A stretch of 64,000 nucleotides of DNA, from positions 2,294,001 to 2,358,000 of the forward strand of contig AP018280.1 of NCBI GenBank assembly GCA_004296455.1, written 5' to 3'. The first letter of the stretch is position 1. Each line of letters opens with the position of its first letter. The notes beneath the pieces are model-generated. The model was not told the DNA's origin. It did no database searches and was given only the letters and a program-made list of their open reading frames with translations. Origin of the DNA: Calothrix sp. NIES-4101 (lineage in GTDB: Bacteria; Cyanobacteriota; Cyanobacteriia; Cyanobacteriales; Nostocaceae). The position numbers and the translations under genes are program-made. Of this stretch, positions 57,565 through 64,000 are shown piece by piece.

Positions 57565-57621
57565 AGATGGAGAGACACGGAAATTTATTTTATGTGTTGC
57601 TAAATTTTGGAGAGACGATAT
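57565..57621. repeat. Dispersed repeat, copy 2 (57 bases)
   Basis: Second copy of the element at 13433-13490 in the same orientation, with about 90 percent identity by eye. It runs from AGATGGAGAGACA to GAGACGATAT. Confidence 0.65.
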
Positions 57622-58568
57622 GCTGTTAGTAACCTTGACAGCAAATAGCAAGCAAAAAATATCCAGCGCAGATTCACAGCTTAAACGGGAAGAAATTTTT
57701 GACCTGCTTTATTCTCAGAAAATAATTCTTCTTAGACAATAGTCTCTTTTATTTTGGCTTATTCAAAATATACAATTAATATCAAGCTAATTGCTTGTTT
57801 AAAACATTAATTTTTTGGAAATTATGAATCTTTTTTCATTAGTTGATTTGTATATTCCAGATACTATATTCAGGTGACTTGAGTTCTTGTGTGTGTATAT
57901 ATTTATATAATTTATCCTAATATCTGTAATCTCTGGGACAAAGTGCTATTTTACACTTTTACCGATTGCAAGATTAAAAAAATAAATCAAATATCACTGA
58001 TTTACGGCAACTAGCTCCCATCTGATAAATTCCCTAATTACTAATTTACACTGATATTTAAAGCATAAATTTGGTGATTGCTCATGACAGCAACAATTTC
58101 AATATGCGGCATGTAACTATATTTTATTAAAAGAGTAAAATAAATTATACTTTTTAATTTTAAGTATTTAACTCTTAAAACCTGAACTAGAAAATAGCTT
58201 AAAACCCTTATATTAAGCAGATTGGTAACTTTAATGTGTTAGTTTGAAAACTGAATGAAAATAGATATTAAGGCTTGTAAAGTTTGTGTAAAGAGATATC
58301 CTGATTAATTAGAATAGACCATGTAGATTCGCAACTTGGTCACTAAAAATAAAAAATAAGTGTATGTACTGTTTTGTAGTTCTCCAGAATTCCACTAACA
58401 TTTACCTAACCAACAATTATGATTGTTGTGGGTATTAATGTCGAAAGTGTTGTGCTAGCGGAAAACTACAAGTTCAACTAAATAGTGGTAGTGCCCAGAG
58501 AGTTTCAGTGTGTGACAATAATTCAACATGGCTTTTACTAGAAATTGGCTACTTAAGGAGTGTCTGCG

Positions 58569-58844
58569 GTGAGTAAAATCCAACTTTTTACGGTTATTAG
58601 TTATGCACTAATGACTAGCTACTTTTTCTCTAATTGGATGAGGTTTTCCTTGCGTCACCCAAGTTCTTCAACAGAAGATAGTTTTTTGTCGTTTGTAATG
58701 TGCTGTATCACTACTATTTTGTGGCCCTTGATTATTCCCATGTCTATGGTAGAGATAATGAAGACAAGAAGAATAGAGTACGGTACTGCCGTTCCCGTGC
58801 TAGCGACATTATTAGCACTAAGTTTGTCACTGTATCTCAACTAA
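58569..58844 (+). CDS. Small membrane protein, unknown function
   Basis: A 91-residue protein with about three hydrophobic segments (near residues 4-20, 41-60 and 68-88) separated by short polar loops (NWMRFSLRHPSSSTEDS; MKTRRIEYG). The start is the GTG at 58569, eight bases after an AAGGAG box at 58555-58560. An in-frame GTG at 58560 overlaps that box and is unlikely. I recognise no family. It has no co-oriented close neighbour. Confidence 0.6.
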   Translation: MSKIQLFTVISYALMTSYFFSNWMRFSLRHPSSSTEDSFLSFVMCCITTILWPLIIPMSMVEIMKTRRIEYGTAVPVLATLLALSLSLYLN

Positions 58845-59141
58845 ATCTGGCAATCCATTTAGTTAAATACATCTTTCCCCCTCTATCTTGCTTTCAGTCG
58901 TCCCCTTAACTTCCAACATTCCTTGCCGTAGATTCAATTTGACTATGTTTGCACTTTGTAAACAGTCGTGTGTCACCTTTCTTCCATTTCTTCAGGGTGT
59001 ATTGTTGATTGCGTATTGTCAATAAGTCAAAAATTCCCAAGTATAAGTAAACCTAGACTTCGCTTTGTTTTCAGGTTATGGAGCTAGGTTAAAAAATAGG
59101 AGAATAACTTGCTTCTACTTCAATCTTCAGTTGCACAAATT

Positions 59142-59169
59142 TTGTAGAGACGCGATCGCGTCTCTACAA
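59142..59169. repeat. Perfect 28-bp palindrome centred on HIP1
   Basis: The 14-base half TTGTAGAGACGCGA is followed by its exact reverse complement, so the HIP1 octamer forms the centre (59152-59159). It lies just beyond the 3' end of the HtrA gene (minus strand), where it may also serve as a terminator. Similar palindromes are dispersed in Nostoc-type genomes. Confidence 0.85.
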
Positions 59170-59207
59170 TGGTTTTGGGGTTATGAATCTACTAAAACGA
59201 GTAGTGG

Positions 59208-60500
59208 TTACTGTTGTGCTTGGGTTGGGAAAGCACCTGGTCGAACTGCGATCGCTACATTTTGACCATTACGACGCAAATCCATACGTAAATCTGTGCC
59301 AATTGTGCTATTTTCAACCACTTTTTGGACACTATCAGCATCAGTAATGCTTTGACCGTTGAGTTTTTCGATAATGTCACCAGCGCGGATTCCAGCTTGG
59401 GCAGCAGGTGAGTTGGGCACAACTCTGCGGACAAGAACCCCTTTCTCTCTATCAACATTCAAGCCACTATTGGGGTCAGAATTAATATTTTCTTTCAATT
59501 CTGCCGTCAACTCCTGCATTTGGATGCCCAAGTAAGGATGTTGAACTTTACCATTGGCAATCAATTGGCTAGAAATGCGCTGTGCAGTATTAATGGGAAT
59601 TGCAAAGCCCAAGCCCTGTGCTCCTTGGATAATGGCTGTATTCATACCAATAACTTCACCACGAGCATTCAGCAAGGGACCACCAGAGTTACCGGGGTTA
59701 ATAGCTGCATCAGTTTGGATATAACTAACTCGTTTATCCCCAGCACCAATTAAGTTACTGCTACGCCCTGTAGCGCTAACAATACCAGTTGTGACGGTGT
59801 TATCTAAACCCAGGGGATTACCAATAGCGATCGCCCATTCTCCGGGTTGTAATTGGTCGGAATTACCGATGGCGACGGTTGGTAAATTATTTGCCTGAAT
59901 TTGAACTACCGCAACATCAGTTAGCTCATCCTTGCCCAAAACTTTGCCTTGGAATTTGCGCCCATCCTTGAGGATAACCTGTACCTTATCAGCACCATCA
60001 ACAACATGGGCATTAGTTAAAATTCGACCATCGGCGCTAATCAGAAAGCCTGAACCCGTACCACGTTCTAAGCGTCTTTGTTGAGGGGCTTCACCTGCCG
60101 AACCAAAAAAGCGTCGGAAAAACGGGTCATTCAACTCATCTGGGAGTGAAGCTCTCACTGTACGGGAAGCTTCAATACGTACAACTGCGGCACCAACTTT
60201 ATTGACAACAGATGTCACATAATTACTACTTGCTGGTGGGCTTAGGGGTTCAGCCTTGACTGGAGTCACCGCTAAATTCGAGACATTACCAGCTATTTTT
60301 TGTTGGCTGGAAGCAATATAACCTCCTGCTAATGTCATTCCCGAACCGAGTACTACCAAAGATAAATTCACCGCAGCCCTTCCCCAAAGATTGGCTTTGA
60401 TTTTGGTATTTTGAGAATCTGAATCAGATTTTGATATGCCAGAATTATTGCGATCGCTCTTAGGTGTGACCCTTTGTTCATCGTGTGGTTCTTTTAACAT
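59208..60500 (-). CDS. HtrA/Deg-family serine protease with one PDZ domain
   Basis: A 430-residue periplasmic or thylakoid-lumen protease. A cytosolic leader of about 40 residues precedes a membrane segment (about 42-63). The trypsin-like domain carries H165 (TNAHVVDGAD), D195 (LTDVAVVQ) and S272 (NPGNSGGPLL). One PDZ domain follows (about 315-420; VRRVVPNSPAAQAGIRAGDIIEKLNG). It degrades or refolds damaged exported proteins. Cyanobacteria have HtrA, HhoA and HhoB of this plan and I cannot choose between them. The gene appears monocistronic. Confidence 0.93.
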   Translation of the reverse strand: MLKEPHDEQRVTPKSDRNNSGISKSDSDSQNTKIKANLWGRAAVNLSLVVLGSGMTLAGGYIASSQQKIAGNVSNLAVTPVKAEPLSPPASSNYVTSVVNKVGAAVVRIEASRTVRASLPDELNDPFFRRFFGSAGEAPQQRRLERGTGSGFLISADGRILTNAHVVDGADKVQVILKDGRKFQGKVLGKDELTDVAVVQIQANNLPTVAIGNSDQLQPGEWAIAIGNPLGLDNTVTTGIVSATGRSSNLIGAGDKRVSYIQTDAAINPGNSGGPLLNARGEVIGMNTAIIQGAQGLGFAIPINTAQRISSQLIANGKVQHPYLGIQMQELTAELKENINSDPNSGLNVDREKGVLVRRVVPNSPAAQAGIRAGDIIEKLNGQSITDADSVQKVVENSTIGTDLRMDLRRNGQNVAIAVRPGAFPTQAQQ

Positions 60501-61235
60501 TTGCTCTCTAAGAAATATATTTCTATTATTTAGACTTGCTTCTACTGTAGATAAGAGTTGTGGAGTTTTTGTTGCACTGAATATTACAAGTTTACGAATG
60601 GTGCCACAAATACTTCTTTTAATCTAAGCTATATTTCGTAGAACTGCGGGCTTGTTTCAGTATTTGAAACCAAAAGCCATCAAACCATACCATCATCCTG
60701 TTACCCAGTCTGCACAACTTCGCTGAATATTATGAGCCAACAGTTATCTCTATTTAACGATAATTATTATTAATACTTCCCCTCAAGTCTTTTAATATAG
60801 GAAAAACAATAATATTTTTGTATTTAAACTCACAAAATCACAGAGAAATTCTCAAATAAATAAATACTATCTTTTTATACAAAAGAAGAGTTAAAAACAT
60901 AATTTATCATCTAGCTTTTTAATAAAGCTACTTTGATGAGACTTGAGAATTAGGCTCTCTTTAAAAAAAATCTAAAATCTGCCAAACTGGCAACAGTAGT
61001 CAATCAGTTTTGCTATTGATTGATTACCAGGTGTTTTATTTTTAAGTTTGTATTTACCAATCGAAAGCAGTCAAGAGCCTATTAAGGGTGTAATAAAAAA
61101 ATCAATACATCCCGATAAAAATCCGCAAAAATGTATTACTTATATCTTTAAAAACAAGGATTACGTGGTACAAAAGTGGATTCAAAGAACGAATAAATGC
61201 ATCAGTAAAGTTATAAATATTATCACTGTTGGAAC
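60501..61235. other. Divergent upstream region of the HtrA and kinase genes
   Basis: 735 AT-rich bases. A 63-codon frame (61048-61239, TTG start) overlaps the kinase ATG by four bases but has no ribosome binding site and no recognisable features. No strong hairpin or operator was seen. Both promoters should lie here. Confidence 0.4.
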
Positions 61236-63032
61236 ATGATAGGTCAGTTACTAGCAGGACATTATAAAGTCCTTAAAGTTTTAGGTGAGGGAGGGTTTGG
61301 GCAAACCTACATAGTTGAAGATATTCATCTTCCCGGTCATCCACAGTGCGTTCTCAAACATATTAAACCCACTAGTACCGATCCACAAATTCTAGAAACA
61401 TCTAGGAGATTATTTCAGCGCGAAGCCGAAATTCTCCAACAATTGGGTGATACTCTCAAAAATTTGCGACATGAGCCACCAACCTATAGTAAGCAAATAG
61501 GCAAAATCCCCCGGTTACTAGCTTATTTTGAGGAGAATAACGAATTTTATTTGGTTCAAGAATTTATTCAGGGACACACCCTCAGTCACGAACTGATTTC
61601 CGGTCAGAAATGGACTGAAGGACAAGTAATATTAATGCTGACTGAAATACTAAGTATTTTAGAAGTAATTCACCACCACGGGGTAATACATCGTGACATT
61701 AAACCCGACAATATTATTAGGCGAGAATCCGATGGTCAATTAGTACTAATTGATTTTGGTGCAATAAAACAGTTACGAAGTCAAACAGCAATTGGGCAGG
61801 GACAACAACGAGTGACAATTGCAATTGGTACTCCTGGTTACATGCCCTCTGAACAAACCCGACGTTTACCTCGTTCAAGTAGCGATATTTACGCTTTGGG
61901 TATGATGGGTATTCAAGCAATAACTGGAGTCAACCCCCGCGAACTTCAGGATGACCCGAATACAGGGGAAATTTTGTGGCAACATCTAACTCCTGTGACT
62001 CCAGGATTAAGTACGGTTTTGACCAAAATGACTCGCTACCATTTTAAAGACCGCTACCAGACAGCCACAGAAGCATTACAAGCGCTACAGGAATTGCGGA
62101 ATTTAGTTGAAGCGCCTACTGTCACCCCCATCACAGCGAATCCAATTACAGCGCCAATTAAAACATCAACCAACGAGCCGCAAAACTACCATACCCTGCA
62201 TGAGTTGACATTAGAATGGCACGAAGACGGGGAAATTAGAACTTGTACAATCGAAGAAAATCAACAAAGTAAAAATTTTGGTCGCATTAGAATTGGACGC
62301 GACCCTCAAGTATGCGATATTGTCATTCCCGAAGCAACAGTATCAGCTTTACATGCCGAAATATTTTTTAATGGTTCTAAGAATCGATTTTATATTCGGA
62401 ACCTCCGCCAAAAAAACCCCCCTATTATTGATGGACAGATGCTATTGGCGGGAGAAATGCCCCTGATATCGGGTAGTCATTTGCGTCTAGGTAGACAAAG
62501 ATTCACAGTTAGTAACATTAAGATTAAGCAAGTCCCGGTTGAGCGTGTTTACAGCAGCGACAACCAAGATTTACCAGTTGCATCAACCTATGAACCCATT
62601 ACTAAGACACTACCTCCACAACAGGTAATTTACTCCCAACGCCAACGAATCAGAGCCAAATCAAAACCATCAGTGATTTCACCTATACCCCAACACAAGC
62701 CTTTTGTTATGGGAATGGGAATGGCCGCAATTATTAGCATGGTGGGTGGTGTCATTTGTTTGCAAACGGGTACTGTAGGTAAAACTAGCTATTCCGAACA
62801 AAACTTTATTGCCCAACAACCAAAGCTCTGTCGGGTAATTTCCCCAACAGGTGGTAATTTCATGGCAAAACTACGTCCCGAACCACAAACCGAAATTGGG
62901 GCACTCAAACAACTGAGTCCGGGAGAAAAAGTCTTATTTATCAAAATTCGCGGTGATTTTGTGCAGGTGAGACTAGCTGATGGAACCCAAGGTTGGGTAT
63001 TTGGCGATCAAATACAGCGTTGCAATACTTGA
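61236..63032 (+). CDS. Ser/Thr protein kinase with FHA domain and C-terminal SH3-like domain
   Basis: A 598-residue protein. The Hanks kinase domain (about residues 8-290) is complete, with GEGGFGQTY, K41, IHRDIKPDN (152-160), IDFGAIKQL (173) and GTPGYMPSEQ. An FHA domain follows (about 345-440; IRIGRDPQVCDIVIPE, SALHAEI), then a single membrane segment (about 497-515) and a bacterial SH3-like domain (about 530-595). This gives a cytosolic kinase and phosphothreonine reader joined to an outer domain that may bind peptidoglycan or other envelope material. The domain order resembles PknB-type receptors, except that SH3 replaces PASTA domains. Confidence 0.92.
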   Translation: MIGQLLAGHYKVLKVLGEGGFGQTYIVEDIHLPGHPQCVLKHIKPTSTDPQILETSRRLFQREAEILQQLGDTLKNLRHEPPTYSKQIGKIPRLLAYFEENNEFYLVQEFIQGHTLSHELISGQKWTEGQVILMLTEILSILEVIHHHGVIHRDIKPDNIIRRESDGQLVLIDFGAIKQLRSQTAIGQGQQRVTIAIGTPGYMPSEQTRRLPRSSSDIYALGMMGIQAITGVNPRELQDDPNTGEILWQHLTPVTPGLSTVLTKMTRYHFKDRYQTATEALQALQELRNLVEAPTVTPITANPITAPIKTSTNEPQNYHTLHELTLEWHEDGEIRTCTIEENQQSKNFGRIRIGRDPQVCDIVIPEATVSALHAEIFFNGSKNRFYIRNLRQKNPPIIDGQMLLAGEMPLISGSHLRLGRQRFTVSNIKIKQVPVERVYSSDNQDLPVASTYEPITKTLPPQQVIYSQRQRIRAKSKPSVISPIPQHKPFVMGMGMAAIISMVGGVICLQTGTVGKTSYSEQNFIAQQPKLCRVISPTGGNFMAKLRPEPQTEIGALKQLSPGEKVLFIKIRGDFVQVRLADGTQGWVFGDQIQRCNT

Positions 63033-63236
63033 CAGAGTAAACATGAATCAAAGAAAAAGGATTTCCAGGATAAATACGCAGGAATTTGAGCTATTGGCAC
63101 AAAAATTATTATTTACTTTTCAATTTTTATCCGTAGGATACCCGTTGACTGATGAATAATGAATTGTCGGAAATAATTCTCGACAGCCATGTGACTTTGA
63201 GAAGACACAAGATCGTAAATTCATCGGAGGGGAATT

Positions 63237-63497
63237 ATGTCTTTAGAACAAGTGGATGCTTTCTATCATGTCGTAGCGTCAGACACAGGAATTTACGAGC
63301 AATACTATAATAGTTGCTGTATTCGTGGTTTTTTCGGGATTTGGAATTGGGATACAAAGAAGATTGTCAATTTTGCAGCTTCGCTGGGTTTTGAGTTTAC
63401 AGAAAGTGATCTGGATATTGCATTATTTGAAAGTGGTGCGGGAGTTGTTCAACACCCGACAAGTTCGTCTAGTTATGAACATGTCCATAGTTATTAA
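63237..63497 (+). CDS. Nif11-like small peptide, possible RiPP precursor
   Basis: An 86-residue protein. The start MSLEQVDAFYHVVASD and the later FAASLGFEFTESDLDIALF match both ends of the Nif11 domain, although the middle holds an unusual insertion with NSCCIRG and a Trp-rich segment. After the domain comes an ESGAG stretch and a Ser/His/Tyr-rich tail of about 15 residues without cysteine. Nif11 leaders precede the core in many cyanobacterial RiPPs, but no modifying enzyme is within the window. A GGAGGGG box lies six bases before the ATG. It may instead be a free-standing Nif11 protein. Confidence 0.7.
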   Translation: MSLEQVDAFYHVVASDTGIYEQYYNSCCIRGFFGIWNWDTKKIVNFAASLGFEFTESDLDIALFESGAGVVQHPTSSSSYEHVHSY

Positions 63498-63646
63498 TAT
63501 TTAGTTGTCAAGTTTTTATAATCAGGTGCGGCTCAATAATGACAATACAAATGTTACGGAGAAAGAAATACAAAGAAGAGGCAAAGAAAAATTAAGGGTA
63601 ACTGATGAGCCGAACTTTATATCATCGGTTTTTTCATCGATACAAC

Positions 63647-63755
63647 ATATACAGCAGATTCGATGTTTATGAGGTACAGCACTCAATCAAAATTCAAAGG
63701 CTTAAACGCTAACCTGAAATTTGTGTACCTCACGTACCTCAAAAGTGCTGTATAT
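63647..63755. repeat. Inverted-repeat element between the Nif11-like gene and the permease gene
   Basis: ATATACAGCA (63647-63656) and TGCTGTATAT (63746-63755) are exact inverted copies. Inside, GAGGTAC (63671-63677) faces GTACCTC (63734-63740). The size of about 109 bases suggests a MITE-like or repetitive intergenic element. The 62-codon frame across it is not accepted as a gene. Confidence 0.6.
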
Positions 63756-63877
63756 TGGGAATTATTTAGGGATGTTACCGAGTCGCATCTCGAATTTGTT
63801 GTTTTGATTTATATTCATGAAGACGAACTTAATATAAGGTTAGGGTATTAACCCCAGATGAACGCAGATTCGATCGC

Positions 63878-64000
63878 ATGAATGATTTTTTCCTCATTAA
63901 GTATGCACCGGAGATTTTCCAACGTACCGGAGAACATCTATTTTTGGTGATGGTTTCAATTGGTGTGGCGACAGTTGTGGGAATTCCCTTAGGTATTTTG
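63878..64000 (+). CDS. ABC transporter permease, osmoprotectant (OpuBB/ProW) type, 5' fragment
   Basis: Only the first 41 codons are present, since the window ends. MNDFFLIKYAPEIFQRTGEH, then the first hydrophobic segment LFLVMVSIGVATVVGIPLGIL, matches the N-terminus of the glycine-betaine/choline/proline permease family. The start is the ATG at 63878. The rest of the operon, probably the ATPase and binding protein, lies beyond the window. Confidence in the family is moderate, because only one segment can be seen. Confidence 0.65.
   Translation, partial: MNDFFLIKYAPEIFQRTGEHLFLVMVSIGVATVVGIPLGIL

Larger units (their letters stand above)
57200..58568. other. 1.4-kb AT-rich gap with dispersed repeats
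   Basis: No convincing gene. The left part holds the palindromic repeat at 57455-57508 and the dispersed repeat at 57565-57621. A 74-codon frame (57518-57742) runs across the repeat and is not accepted. From 57750 to 58500 the sequence is very AT-rich. A 14-codon frame (58528-58572) overlaps the start of the next gene (GTGA) and might couple translation. Confidence 0.45.

Noticed and set aside
57518-57742. 74-codon plus-strand frame
   Set aside because: Its first half is the dispersed repeat copy 57565-57621. It has no ribosome binding site.
61048-61239. 63-codon frame overlapping the kinase start by four bases
   Set aside because: The overlap looks like coupling, but the TTG start has no ribosome binding site and the product is a low-complexity Lys/Ile-rich sequence.
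63663-63851. 62-codon frame before the permease fragment
   Set aside because: It lies largely inside the inverted-repeat element 63647-63755.

Overview
The window comes from a cyanobacterium, most likely a filamentous member of the Nostocales. The evidence is direct: NDH-1 subunits NdhF and NdhD, a ferredoxin-type glutamate synthase, a CpcS/CpeS-type phycobiliprotein lyase beside an NblB-like HEAT protein, a cyanobacterial RNase E with an arginine-rich tail, many HIP1 octamers (GCGATCGC, for example 17082-17089 and 59152-59159), and several heptanucleotide tandem arrays of the kind known from Nostoc-type genomes. Coding density is moderate and the gaps are AT-rich. I found no tRNA, rRNA, CRISPR array or intact insertion sequence. 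The genus cannot be read from the sequence.

Layout. 1-7.7 kb: NnrU/Z-ISO-like membrane protein, thioredoxin-like protein, then ndhF and ndhD, each followed by a hairpin terminator, and a small conserved-looking gene. 8-10.5 kb: hotdog thioesterase, small membrane protein, dxr of the MEP isoprenoid pathway. 10.6-20.9 kb: an envelope-glycan island with a DUF2079 protein, two PIG-V-like GT-C enzymes, two tandem NodB deacetylases, an ArnE/SMR-like membrane protein, a GtrB/ArnC-like GT2 and a methyltransferase. Together these suggest synthesis, flipping and transfer of a lipid-linked sugar. 21-29.4 kb: ferredoxin-glutamate synthase, a secreted phosphodiester glycosidase and a ManC-type cupin.

29.6-35.6 kb: an IscA-type protein followed by the str-type ribosomal cluster rpsL, rpsG, fusA, tuf, rpsJ, whose gaps hold terminators, a candidate internal promoter and repeats. 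35.8-45.8 kb: Lon-N protein, pheA, a DUF1997 protein, the rne-rnhB pair with a very long upstream gap, a TIGR03960-type radical SAM protein and a STAS protein. 46-48.4 kb: two small unknowns, clpS and a CPBP protease. 48.5-53.7 kb: WG-repeat protein, pentapeptide-repeat protein, DICT-HD protein, bilin lyase homologue and NblB-like protein. The last two both concern phycobilisomes.

53.8-64 kb: GPH-type sugar transporter, a phosphoribosyltransferase-PPK2 pair, a 56-residue zinc-ribbon gene, a small membrane protein, an HtrA protease, a Ser/Thr kinase with FHA and SH3 domains, a Nif11-like peptide and the start of an osmoprotectant-type ABC permease cut by the window end.

Most genes are core cyanobacterial functions. 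The least explained parts are the glycan island, the Nif11-like peptide, the zinc-ribbon gene, a nested hairpin near 1.65-1.71 kb, the structured gap upstream of rne, and the heptanucleotide arrays. I did not find a convincing entirely new multi-gene system. The glycan island is the nearest candidate.
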